This document shows, piece after piece, positions 50,143 to 59,340 of a stretch of 64,000 bases of DNA; the first letter of the stretch is position 1; the number at the start of each line of letters is the position of its first letter. Where the stretch lies: NCBI GenBank assembly GCA_938084835.1, contig CALKER010000003.1, forward strand, positions 124,001-188,000, written 5' to 3'. The notes below the pieces were generated by a model, which was not told the origin of the DNA, made no database searches, and worked only from the letters and a program-made list of their open reading frames with translations. The DNA comes from an uncultured Thermoguttaceae bacterium (lineage in GTDB: Bacteria > Planctomycetota > Planctomycetia > Pirellulales > Thermoguttaceae). The translations under genes were made by a program, and so were the position numbers.

Positions 50143-50649
50143 CTAAAGTTCATCTGGCCGGGAATCCGGTTGCGGCGGCACAGCTATGCCTTTTGAAAGA
50201 TATCGCACTACTGCGAATATTAAAGGTTCATCGCCTGTGTTTACTAAACCGTGGTATACCCACGGCTCCGCATAAAGGATATCTCCCTTCTTGGCCGGAA
50301 ATTGCTTGTCGCCGATTTGCCAGGTGCCTTCGCCGCTGATTAGGAGCAGATATTCTTCCTCTGCATGGCGATGAGCCCGATGGACTGCCTTGCCCGGGCG
50401 AACCACGGCGACGGCCACCAGGGCGTTATTGGTCATTGCCGTTTCACCACGAAAATAGTATCGCATCTGCCCCCACTCGGCTTCAACCACTCGAGCCTGG
50501 TCCCACGAAAGAACCTGAGTGCGCAGAGGGACCTTGTCATCAGCCACACGTCCCCATACTACTCCCAAAATCAGTCCACAAGATGCCGCAAACACGGTGG
50601 TCACTAAGATTAAACCCGTTGACGAAGTCGTCACGCTACCGATTTTCAT
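50143..50649 (-). CDS. Membrane-anchored cupin
   Basis: The 168 residues begin with a hydrophobic export or anchor segment ('GLILVTTVFAASCGLILGVVWG'); the Cys inside it lacks a full lipobox. A cupin_2 barrel follows: 'HRAHRHAEEEYLLLISGEGTWQIG' matches cupin motif 1 (H-x-H-x3-4-E-x6-G), and 'LYAEPWVYHGLVNTGDEPL' matches motif 2 with its His. It probably binds a divalent metal. GGGGAG lies about 5 nt before the ATG. The enzymatic role, if any, is unknown. Confidence 0.85.
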   Translation of the reverse strand: MKIGSVTTSSTGLILVTTVFAASCGLILGVVWGRVADDKVPLRTQVLSWDQARVVEAEWGQMRYYFRGETAMTNNALVAVAVVRPGKAVHRAHRHAEEEYLLLISGEGTWQIGDKQFPAKKGDILYAEPWVYHGLVNTGDEPLIFAVVRYLSKGIAVPPQPDSRPDEL

Positions 50650-50907
50650 GGTGACTCCCCTGCGACTAACCTAAAATTTTTTGTGCGATACCATGCCACT
50701 GTGCACACGTTGGACAAGCTTTGCTGGAGGCAATACCATCGTTTGGCAAGCACTCCACTAATCATAAAGAACTGATGGAGCGGAATCAAAAATTTATGAC
50801 TGGGCCGTTAGGGAGTTGCCACAAAGACAATACTTTACTTTTTAGTGCGAAGTCTGTCAGTTGGCACGAGGTGGCTCCTGCCGGCAAAAACACTAAGGGC
50901 GATCTGA

Positions 50908-52494
50908 ATGGCAAAGCCTGCTGAGCGTGGGGAAGTATCCCCGTCCTCGATCCCTTGTGGAAGTTTTAAGGCCGTTTGGTACCCCGACTTGCTATGGCCG
51001 GTGCTTGTGGGCCTACTCCTGCGGGTGGCAATGGCCGCGGTGTGGGAAGCTTACACAGGAGGGAAATTTGCTTTTGGCGACAGCCACTCTTACTGGGTCC
51101 TCGGGCGGGCCATTGCGCTTGGAGAGGAGTATCTTTATGGTAATGCTCGGATTTTCCGCATGCCAGGATACCCGCTTTTCCTTGCACCACTTTTTTGGAT
51201 TTTTGGTGCCGACTTCCCGCCTGTTGTAGCGCGACTTTTCGGGGCGTTCTTGGGCACACTCACAATTGTGGGCGTGTACCAGTTTGGATCGTGGCTTTTC
51301 GATCGCCACGTAGGGCAGATAGCGGCATGGATCGCGGCAGCATATCCCGGTGCCGTCGTACTTAGCGTCCTTATCCTGAGCGAAGCGCTATTTTGTCCTC
51401 TGATGATCTTTGGCTTAGTCGCCATGGTGAAAGGAGCTCAGGCCAAAAATACTGGCTCTAGGGCTTGGTGGTGGTTGGGGGCCGGCGTGCTTCACGGGTG
51501 GGCAACATTGACCCGTCCCAGCTGGCTTATTTTCCCTCTATTTAGCGCTTTGGTCATCTGTATTCTCAGTAAGCAGCGGCCTCGCGACCTGGGTTATCTG
51601 CTGCTTCTAGCTATCGGAGTCCTAGCTACGCTGAGTCCCTGGTTCTGGCGAAACTGGTGCTTGACTGGCCGATTTGTCCCTACCACGCTTCAGGTTGGGG
51701 CCAGTTTGTTTGACGGCCTTCATGCCGACGCCACAGGCGCAAGCGACCTTACATTCGTTTCAAGAAGAATGGCAGAAATCGCTCAAGAATTTTCGGCCCG
51801 GAGGCCCACAAGCTCCCCTGATCGTACCCCTGCCAATTCTCTTCCCACTTCGAAGGACTCAAGGGAACTGATTAACGGCCAGGGAATCACCGACAAACCT
51901 GCGACCCTCTATGGAAATACAAACTTGGCCCACTCTGCCCCTGCGTCAATGTCAATGGCGACTGATGCTAGCATAAGGCCCGAAAATCCTAAATGGAGCA
52001 CTTACGCGGTATCGGAGGAATGGGCAAGACAGCAAAGATGGAGTATTTGCCCAAAAATAAGCGACAAAGCACGATTCGAGATCGATTTAGAGCTCTTTTT
52101 AGATCAAAGGCTACGACAAGAGGCCCTCGCGTGGGCTTGGGAAAATCCCCGGCAAGTACTCGTCCTGGCCATAAAGAAGCTTGCGCGAATGTGGAATATC
52201 TGGCCCAACGAGCCGAGCTTTCAATCTTGGCAAGTGAAAATTTTGGTCGCAGCTACATTTTTGCCGGTGATAACCCTAGCCATTTTGGGGATAATTCGTT
52301 TCCGACGAGGAGGCTGGTTATATTGGCTTCCTGCACTCCCGGCGATTTACCTTACCGGGATCCATTGCATCTTCGTAAGTTCATTACGATATCGAGAACC
52401 TGCAGTCTTGGCTTTAATTCCCCCAGCCGTCGCAGGGGGGCGCGACCTGGCCAAAATGCTCCGGAGAAGATGGCAAAAGAAGTCCCCGGAGTAG
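50908..52494 (+). CDS. Membrane glycosyltransferase, ArnT/PMT (GT39/GT87-like) type
   Basis: The 528 residues include about 9-11 hydrophobic segments. The first periplasmic loop has 'FAFGDSHSYWVLGRAIALGE' with the conserved acidic residue, and 'FRMPGYPLFLAPLFWIFG' follows, both typical of lipid-phosphate-sugar dependent transferases (PMT_2 superfamily). A polar segment of about 100 residues (near 285-390) is inserted between membrane helices. It likely transfers a sugar from a polyprenyl-phosphate donor to an envelope lipid, glycan or protein. AAGGG lies 8 nt before the ATG. Confidence 0.82.
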   Translation: MAKPAERGEVSPSSIPCGSFKAVWYPDLLWPVLVGLLLRVAMAAVWEAYTGGKFAFGDSHSYWVLGRAIALGEEYLYGNARIFRMPGYPLFLAPLFWIFGADFPPVVARLFGAFLGTLTIVGVYQFGSWLFDRHVGQIAAWIAAAYPGAVVLSVLILSEALFCPLMIFGLVAMVKGAQAKNTGSRAWWWLGAGVLHGWATLTRPSWLIFPLFSALVICILSKQRPRDLGYLLLLAIGVLATLSPWFWRNWCLTGRFVPTTLQVGASLFDGLHADATGASDLTFVSRRMAEIAQEFSARRPTSSPDRTPANSLPTSKDSRELINGQGITDKPATLYGNTNLAHSAPASMSMATDASIRPENPKWSTYAVSEEWARQQRWSICPKISDKARFEIDLELFLDQRLRQEALAWAWENPRQVLVLAIKKLARMWNIWPNEPSFQSWQVKILVAATFLPVITLAILGIIRFRRGGWLYWLPALPAIYLTGIHCIFVSSLRYREPAVLALIPPAVAGGRDLAKMLRRRWQKKSPE

Positions 52495-52958
52495 CTTCCC
52501 CAGAGGTCGGCCCGGGGGACGCACAGGGCTAAAAATCGATCTTGGGGGAGTCGCACTGTCGGCATTTTGGGCTGACACCTCAGCATGAGCAACTCGCCCT
52601 TCCGCTTGGGTCGCCTAAAATTGATTCAACGGCACCGCGGTTTGTCTTGGTGGACGCTAATAGTACGGGAAACGTTGAACCTTGCGGCACGAGGATTTTC
52701 AAGAGGCCAATTTGGCGGGAATAATTTGTTTTGCTTATTCTCGAAAATGCCGTTCTTTAAGCAGAAAATGAAACAGAAGTATGGATATACCCACCTTTGG
52801 TGTGGGTAGCGAGTTTGTAAGCAGTCGCAAATTTTGAGAAACGGCGAGGTTGGTTCGCTTTTCCCTCACAGGCCGTCGAACCGTTACGAGGATCCGATAC
52901 TTCCAGGGAAGGAGGAACGTTCTCGATCAGAAGCCTTTGGGTTTGGTTCGGGCGAATT
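52495..52958. other. Intergenic region upstream of the AsmA-like gene
   Basis: I see no gene in 464 nt apart from the probable 5' end of the next gene. A perfect AGGAGG is at 52910-52915. The first in-frame ATG/GTG/TTG after it is a TTG at 52959, 43 nt away. Confidence 0.5.
52910..52915 (+). promoter_or_regulatory. AGGAGG ribosome-binding site of the AsmA-like gene
   Basis: This perfect Shine-Dalgarno sequence has no ATG, GTG or TTG in frame within the usual 5-12 nt. The in-frame AUC at 52926 is 10 nt downstream, and the first conventional in-frame start (TTG, 52959) is 43 nt downstream. Confidence 0.55.
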
Positions 52959-55900
52959 TTGCTAATAGGCCTTTTGATCACCGCGATTGCTATCGCGGCG
53001 GGGGCGTTTCTTTTTTTCCGCCATTTTGAAGTTCTTCTCGCCAAGCAGGCCGAAATTTTGCTCGAAAAGCTCCTACCCGGCATGCAGGTCTCGATAGCAA
53101 GCGGACGGTGGTGGCCGGGGAGGGAAATAGAGCTTTGCGACATCCACGTCTCTTCGCCTGTCTCCGAGACGCCCTTGCCAGTGCCGGCACTTCTTGCTCG
53201 CGTGAGCCGAATCCGGCTCAAGGTAGCCGGCTCACTCCGCCAATGGATTCGGGACGGCTTACAAGTCGAATTGGTCATTCTTGAAGGGCTTGAATTTCGT
53301 GCCGTTCGCAACAGGGCGGGGCGATGGAATTGGGGTGCCATTTGCCAGGGCGAGCAAGGCCCTGGGAGCGTGCCAAGAATCCAGCTTGAAGCGGCAACTT
53401 TGATCGTCGAAGATCATATGGCACCCCGTTCCACGAAATTTGTGGTTCCTATTCCGCGGGCAACACTAGTGTACGAACTTCAGGAGGGTGCCCTTTCCAG
53501 AGAACAATCCGCAAGCCAATCTTCTCAGAAGCCGCTTGGTCGTTGGCGAGTCCGTGCTTTGTGTGAACCACCGGGTCTCGGTGAAGCCACGGTCGAGGCC
53601 TTCTATGCCCTGGCCACGCACCAATGGCAAATTGTGTTTCAGTTCCATCGAATCAATTTGACGAGAGAGCTCATCTCCCAGCTGCCCCTGGTTGTTCACG
53701 AGGAACTTCCGGACTTTCGTATTTTAGGTGGGGAGCTTCGGCTGAACGCGGAGGTGGGTGGCGCCGCGGAAGAGTGCCCCAACCCACAGTTTCAAGTAAC
53801 AGGGACTGTCGAAGGTGTCCGAGTGGCAATCGCACACTTGGACATGCCAATCACCGACCTGTCAGCCAAGTTTCGAATCACAAGCTCTCAGATTTCCATC
53901 GAAGGACTCCAGGCAGCCTGGGGACCGGCCACCATTTTTCTTCCGAAGCTCGAGCTGTGCCAACAGGAACCGACGGGTATCCTCCAGGGAGAAGTGGCCA
54001 TCGATAATCTGCGAATCAACCAAGAGGTGGTACAGATCCACCCACGTTTGCGGCAGTGGTACGAGACATACAACCCTCAGGGAGTGCTCAGCCTACGGGG
54101 AAATTTCCGGTTCGATGCCCACGGATGGCGGTGGAACCTCCGGATATTTCCCCAGCAAATGAATTTGGTGTATTCTCGGCTTCCCTACCCTGTTCGCGAG
54201 GTAAGTGGGCTCCTTGAGTGGACCAACGAACACCTATGGGCCCAATTATGGGGCAAGGTGGGAAATCGGCCGTTGACTATCCAAGGGCGGACGCTTCTTC
54301 GCGAAGGGGCCTGGCAATGGATCGTGGCAGCTCCCTCTGTGATGTTCGACCGGGAAATGGTGGAAGCCCTTGGGGGAGAAATGAGCCGGCGACTGGCGGA
54401 ACTGCAGCCGGCAGGGGATTTCGGCTTCCGATTTGTCAGTTTTCGCAAGGCCCACGACGCAGCTCCGGAACGGCAGCTCGAGATCGAGCTTCAAGGCACC
54501 CAGGTGCAGTACCAGCGATTCCCCTATCCCCTTCGGAATCTGCAAGGCCGCCTTCGCATGTGGGGAAACGCTCATGGGGAAGTGTGGGAGCTTGAAGAGA
54601 CCCGCGCTTATGAGAACGTCGCTGAGATTTACCTCCGCGGGCGGCTAGAAAGTTGGAGTGGGCGACACTTCCTGCAACTTCATTTCCGGGCCAAGGATCT
54701 TCCGCTCGATGAACAATTACGAGCCTCCCTTCCCACAGCGGCGGCCAGGAAACTGTGGCGCGATTTGGCGCTTCGCGGTTCCCTCGCGGAGTTAACCGGC
54801 CAAGTCCTCTACGACTCCCTTACCAACCGAATCCACCTTCGTTTCTCGGCAGAACCCGCCCCAGAGGAGTGCTCGATTCAGCCTTCGTGGTTTCCCTACC
54901 GGATTGATAATTTGGCGGGGAGGCTGGAATACCATGATGGCCAAGCGATCATTCCTCAACTGCGGGGGCAGCATGGGTCGGCGCGGATCTCGGCCACGGT
55001 GGCGTGTCTGCAAGATGCGGCAGGGACTTGGACGGTAGATCTCGCCGACTTTTTTGCGGAGCAGATTGCTCTGGATCAAGAATTGGCCCAAGCAGCACCC
55101 TTGCCCCTCCGACAGGTTTTGCGCGCGCTGAATCCCATGGGGCGGATCAACGTACGAGGTCAGATTCGCATTCAGGCAGGTTCGGACGACTCTTCCTCCG
55201 CACGCACACAATGGGCCCTTTTTGTGGACACGCACCAAGCGAGACTGGACTGCGGATTACGATTTACCGGGGTTAGCGGCACAACCCAAGTGGTAGGGGC
55301 GACCGAGGGAGACCGCTTCGCGTGTTTGACAATTTTAGATCTTACTGCCGCCAATACTCAGGGGGTGCAACTCACGCAGATCCGCGGGCCGATATGGACC
55401 GATGGCCAAAGAATACTGCTGGGACGCCCAGCGCCGGCTGAAGTACCTTCCGATCTGTGGCGGGCTCATGTACCACTTGGCGGGCACATCTCCCCTGGAC
55501 AGAGCGGTCTTACTCCACCACGAGCCCCGTCCTCTGCACCGGTGACGGCGCGCATGGCCGGAGGGCTTGTTAGTCTGGATGGTGTGATTCAATTGGGGGA
55601 GGCGTCCAGTTTTCGCCTTGGATTTTCTGTAAACCGGGCGGATTTGGGGCAATTGGCGCAGGAGCTTCTGAGGCAACCGGAGGACCTTCGCGGCTTAGTT
55701 TACGCCCAAGGCGAGGTGAGAGGCATCCTTAGTCAACCGGATACCCTCTCCGGCCAAGGTGTCCTCCAGCTACGGGAGGCAGATATCTATGATACGCCGC
55801 TCATGCTCGCCCTGCTTCGGATGGTAACCAATCGCGAGCCAAAGCGAAATGCCTTTAGCTCCGTAGACCTATCCTTTGAGTTCGAGGGTCAACGTATCGT

Positions 55901-56240
55901 CATCCCCTACGTGGTGTTTCAGGGGCCAGCCTTAAATTTCGAGGGTTCTGGGGAAGTTGATTGGCAGGGACGAATCCGGCTTCTACTGCGGGCCAATCTG
56001 GTCCGGGTCGATAGTCCGTTCCCACTCGTCCGCCAAATGGTGGGCGATGCCAGCCAACAACTCGTCCTCCTTCATGTCAGCGGCTGGTTATATGATCCCG
56101 TGGTGACCAGTGAGCCGCTCCCAGGCGTGAACCACATGCTGCGGGGTCTTCAACAAGAAATCGGGCCACAGCCATCGCCCGGTGGTCCGCCCGTGGGACC
56201 CATAAGCCGCCTGCCACGTTTCCGATCGTTGTCGCGATAG
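52959..56240 (+). CDS. AsmA-like envelope protein (AsmA/DUF3971 superfamily)
   Basis: The 1093-residue reading starts at a TTG, but the frame is open further upstream. A single N-terminal membrane helix ('LLITAIAIAAGAFLFFRHF') is followed by a very long region of repeated beta-strand-rich segments. Near residue 100 'LVILEGLEFRAVRNRAGRWNW' resembles AsmA N-terminal domains. Residues about 870-1070 ('FSVNRADLGQLAQ', 'GLVYAQGEVRG', 'LSGQGVLQLREADIYDTPLMLALLRMV', 'GSGEVDWQGRIRLLLRANL') match the AsmA-like C-terminal domain. Such proteins are predicted periplasmic bridges that move or organise outer-membrane lipids. The codon reading before the TTG (an AUC at 52926, 10 nt after AGGAGG) would give a more typical basic N-terminus. 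Confidence 0.85.
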   Translation: MLIGLLITAIAIAAGAFLFFRHFEVLLAKQAEILLEKLLPGMQVSIASGRWWPGREIELCDIHVSSPVSETPLPVPALLARVSRIRLKVAGSLRQWIRDGLQVELVILEGLEFRAVRNRAGRWNWGAICQGEQGPGSVPRIQLEAATLIVEDHMAPRSTKFVVPIPRATLVYELQEGALSREQSASQSSQKPLGRWRVRALCEPPGLGEATVEAFYALATHQWQIVFQFHRINLTRELISQLPLVVHEELPDFRILGGELRLNAEVGGAAEECPNPQFQVTGTVEGVRVAIAHLDMPITDLSAKFRITSSQISIEGLQAAWGPATIFLPKLELCQQEPTGILQGEVAIDNLRINQEVVQIHPRLRQWYETYNPQGVLSLRGNFRFDAHGWRWNLRIFPQQMNLVYSRLPYPVREVSGLLEWTNEHLWAQLWGKVGNRPLTIQGRTLLREGAWQWIVAAPSVMFDREMVEALGGEMSRRLAELQPAGDFGFRFVSFRKAHDAAPERQLEIELQGTQVQYQRFPYPLRNLQGRLRMWGNAHGEVWELEETRAYENVAEIYLRGRLESWSGRHFLQLHFRAKDLPLDEQLRASLPTAAARKLWRDLALRGSLAELTGQVLYDSLTNRIHLRFSAEPAPEECSIQPSWFPYRIDNLAGRLEYHDGQAIIPQLRGQHGSARISATVACLQDAAGTWTVDLADFFAEQIALDQELAQAAPLPLRQVLRALNPMGRINVRGQIRIQAGSDDSSSARTQWALFVDTHQARLDCGLRFTGVSGTTQVVGATEGDRFACLTILDLTAANTQGVQLTQIRGPIWTDGQRILLGRPAPAEVPSDLWRAHVPLGGHISPGQSGLTPPRAPSSAPVTARMAGGLVSLDGVIQLGEASSFRLGFSVNRADLGQLAQELLRQPEDLRGLVYAQGEVRGILSQPDTLSGQGVLQLREADIYDTPLMLALLRMVTNREPKRNAFSSVDLSFEFEGQRIVIPYVVFQGPALNFEGSGEVDWQGRIRLLLRANLVRVDSPFPLVRQMVGDASQQLVLLHVSGWLYDPVVTSEPLPGVNHMLRGLQQEIGPQPSPGGPPVGPISRLPRFRSLSR

Positions 56241-56485
56241 CAACATGTGAAAAAGGATCATTGAATAGCCAGTTTCTAAACTAAGGGACCCAAAAGTGAA
56301 CCCAATTTCTCTCGCCTTCTTCAAATAATTTGTCGTGATCACGTTCGTCATGGTCACACTGCCGGAGGATTTTAGTCCGTGGCCGTAGTCGCAAAACAGA
56401 AATACTCCCTTACTGAGACAAGCCGACGGGCCAGCCGAAGCTCATGCATCTAAGCCTACAAAAACTCGGGCCTGCCAAAACCCTT

Positions 56486-56501
56486 GGCGCCATCAGGCGC
56501 C
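56486..56501 (+). other. GC-rich stem-loop downstream of the AsmA-like gene
   Basis: GGCGCC and GGCGCC pair around an ATCA loop, 245 nt after the AsmA-like stop codon. The downstream sequence is AT-rich but lacks a T run, so terminator status is uncertain. Confidence 0.3.
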
Positions 56502-57503
56502 CCAATTTAATATTAGTAATGCAATTAATATTAATATCATTCGCCTTTTCGTTGACCTAAAGACTTAACCGACAAGGTGGGGGACGCAAGTGCCCGACAT
56601 CCGAAGGGAACGAATCGGCATCCCAAAGCGGTTTACTTTGAGCAAGTGCAGTAACTACTGGCAGAGGTGATAACCTTCACGAAAAACCTGGCCGCTCGTG
56701 TTGTGATAGCGGAGGACAAGTTAGTGGCCTAACAAAACACATCGCGAGACCAGGCGGGAATTTTTGAACGTTGCTAAAAGTAGGGACGTTTAAAATGTTT
56801 GGAACTTATCAAGGAATTAAACCTTAAGCCGGTGATCCTAAGGATGACTTGGCTCGCTCCCACGGTGGCTGACATTGGGGAAAACTCCCCGGAACCATCC
56901 AGTCACTCGTACCGCAGGCGCCGATTCATTAGCCCCGAGCCGAGCGCGAGTAGCAAGCCGGGTCCTATTAGCGAGTTACGTCCTTTTATTTTCCCGGCAC
57001 GTGAATCCCAAAGCTATAAATGCACTATAACCTACAGGTAACTGCATTATAACGAGAGATGTTTCCCATTTACCCTAAATTTGCCCGTGGCTCCTACCCC
57101 CTCCTTGTGGGATTTGTCGCCTTTGGGTTTAACGTTTGTCAGGAGTTGCGGGTCCAGCGGATACACCCGAAACGCCGGGTGGTCTCGAGCTCAACCTTAG
57201 GTCGTAGACGTTACTTTTCCCGCCAAGTCGACGAAACGAGCCTGGGTTTCCGAATCTGGCCCTATGACACTTGCGAGGCTTTGATACCCAAAGTAGATTG
57301 ACACTTGACCGACCTGCGATACGGTCAAGCGTAAAGTTTGGGTGTTCGTTAAGGTTGACTCAGGATATCTGTAGAGACGTTTATGACGAACCGCCGGTCG
57401 GTCCGAATATACCGAATAGGCGAAGACAGCCTTCGGTTCAATCGGAAGACCTTCGATCGGGACAGGTTTCACTGGGTCAGTGACGAAAGTGTTGCAAGCA
57501 GAA

Positions 57504-57509
57504 AGGAGG
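57504..57509 (+). promoter_or_regulatory. AGGAGG ribosome-binding site of infC
   Basis: The perfect AGGAGG is followed after 6 nt by the in-frame codon AUC at 57516. Upstream in-frame starts (GTG at 57480 and 57489, TTG at 57492) lie before this site and cannot use it. Confidence 0.8.
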
Positions 57510-57515
57510 ACGACT

Positions 57516-58187
57516 ATCGAGGTCAAATCGTATCGCGTCAACGAACAAATTCGGCGCTCGCCGGTGCGCGTCATCGGAGTAGAAGGGAAAAACTTGGGGA
57601 TCATGCCACTGCAACAGGCCCTGGCTCTTGCCCGCGAAGCCGAGCTTGATCTCGTTGAGGTGGGGCCAAACGAAACCCCACCTGTGTGCCGGATTTTAGA
57701 TTATGGAAAATTCAAGTACGAACTTCAGAAAAAGCAGCGGGCGCAGGCTCATCACACAAAAGTTAAAGAAATTCACCTCCGGCCAGGGACGGGAAAGCAC
57801 GACTTGGAGGTCAAAATCAACCGCGCTAAAGAGTTCCTCGAAGACCGGAATAAAGTCCTCGTTGTAGTCGAATTTAAAGGGCGCGAAGCCGCTCACGTCG
57901 AGGAAGGGATGCGCGTCATTCAGACGGTAATCGGCTCTTTGGCGGAGCTTGCCAAAGTGGAAAATCCACCGCGAAGTGAAGGCCGGCAGCGGATCGTTTG
58001 TCTCCTCGGACCGCGTGTTGAGGACAAACGCCCAAAAGAAAAGGAGAGGACTCCCGAAAAAGTCCCTCCAGCGGGCATTTCCCGCCAGAGTGTGCAGCTG
58101 GGGACCACGCCGAAGGAGCCTGCTGCGTCGGTTCGCTCCGGCGGCGTTGACGAGCCACACACTGCTACCTTGCAACCTCCCGCGTAA
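57516..58187 (+). CDS. infC: Translation initiation factor IF-3, apparent AUC start
   Basis: IF-3 binds the 30S subunit, keeps it free of 50S and rejects wrong start codons or initiator tRNA. The N-domain holds 'YRVNEQIRRSPVRVIG', 'NLGIMPLQQALALAREAELDLVEVGPNETPPVCRILDYGKFKYE' (the IF-3 signature), and the C-domain holds 'VKEIHLRPGTGKHDLEVKINRAKEFLEDRNKVLVVVEFKGRE'. A Pro/Glu-rich tail of about 50 residues follows the usual end. I start at AUC (57516), because AGGAGG lies 6 nt upstream and homology begins just after. Non-AUG starts (AUU, AUC) are established in infC of several bacteria and allow IF-3 to repress its own translation. rpmI and rplT, often next to infC, are not in the window. Confidence 0.95.
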   Translation: MEVKSYRVNEQIRRSPVRVIGVEGKNLGIMPLQQALALAREAELDLVEVGPNETPPVCRILDYGKFKYELQKKQRAQAHHTKVKEIHLRPGTGKHDLEVKINRAKEFLEDRNKVLVVVEFKGREAAHVEEGMRVIQTVIGSLAELAKVENPPRSEGRQRIVCLLGPRVEDKRPKEKERTPEKVPPAGISRQSVQLGTTPKEPAASVRSGGVDEPHTATLQPPA

Positions 58188-59340
58188 ACGGTTTCACGCA
58201 AGTCGAGGGGAAGGGCCAAAACAAGGCTTCGAGCCGGCACGAAAGAAAAATTCTTGTTGCCCGAAATCGGCCTCGACTTGTGAAAAGCCCACTGCAATCG
58301 ATCTCGTTGGGCTTGTCGGGATCCGTTCTCGGCGATTGCGTAGCTTCGAGTGGGGCCCGCTTCGCCAAAGCACACTGAATCTTCATCCCCAAACCAACCC
58401 GAATCCATATTGCCGAAGTCAGCCTCACTTGGAGCCACATCGCTCCAAAGGCGGCCCTTGTGTCACCTTTTGGTTCCGGGGAGCCCAGTGTTTGCGCTCC
58501 GTTCTCAAAACAACGTAGGAGAAGCGTCACACTAAAAATGTGAGGCTCCAAGCAAAACGCTCCTTGAGAGGATGGAACAAAACTGGGGGATCCACTCACC
58601 TGCCTCTTTCAAGGGAAGCTCGGGCTGCCGAACCTCCACACGTGCATAGTTTCCTAAACACGTGGTTGCGGGATTTGTTTCACACGCTTTGGCGGGCGAC
58701 TCTCTTCAACTGCCTCCCTTTTGAGACAATGCTCTCCCGAGCCAACGGAAATCCACGCAGTTAAGCCTCGGAAAGGCGGTCCGAGAGCCCTCGGTGGTCC
58801 ATTGTCACGAGCTTATCAGTTCCCTTTTCGCAGTCATCGGAGCACACAAAATTTTTGACAAGCATCGCATAAGCGAAGCAGAACGGCTTGTCCTCAATTT
58901 GCAAGATGGAAAATTCGACAGTAGGCACGATGCCCCTACCAAAATCGCAAGTGAATATGGTTGAAATGTGCTCTTGACGTTCGTCCGCGCGTAAACACGT
59001 GGAGAAAAATTTTTCCGCTGCGAGCGTATCCGGAAAACCATTCTTAGGAAGAGGAGAATCCCACGGATGCGGCGACCCTCCACATGAAAAACGTCGTGTA
59101 ATTCCCCACTTTAGCCCCAGATTTCTCACGAAGCCTGACTGCCTAAAATGTTGCCCCGATCCTTCTTCGTGTTAACAGACAGAGTGACACGTCGATCACC
59201 ATCGAAGCCCACGAGCCACTATTATTTAATCCGTTAAGGTTGAAAAGCTGCCCAGGAGGTTTCGACCACTCGTAAGTTTCAGGTGACCGATTTTGGCCGT
59301 GGCTTTCAAGCAGAAACTTAGCTTGACCCGCCACATCAAC
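58188..59340. other. Non-coding stretch downstream of infC
   Basis: I see no gene in about 1.15 kb. The usual infC neighbours rpmI and rplT are absent. Minus-strand open frames at 57920-58599 are shadows of infC or lack protein character. Confidence 0.5.

Larger units (their letters stand above)
56241..57515. other. Long non-coding stretch upstream of infC
   Basis: I see no gene in about 1.27 kb. A stem GGCGCC-ATCA-GGCGCC at 56486-56501 is followed by an AT-rich segment with overlapping TTAATATTA-type sequences (56506-56540), which could be an AsmA-gene terminator or an AT-rich regulatory site. The infC leader ends with AGGAGG at 57504-57509. Confidence 0.45.

Noticed and set aside
58188-59340. 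Search for rpmI and rplT after infC
   Set aside because: No L35- or L20-like sequence was found in any frame.
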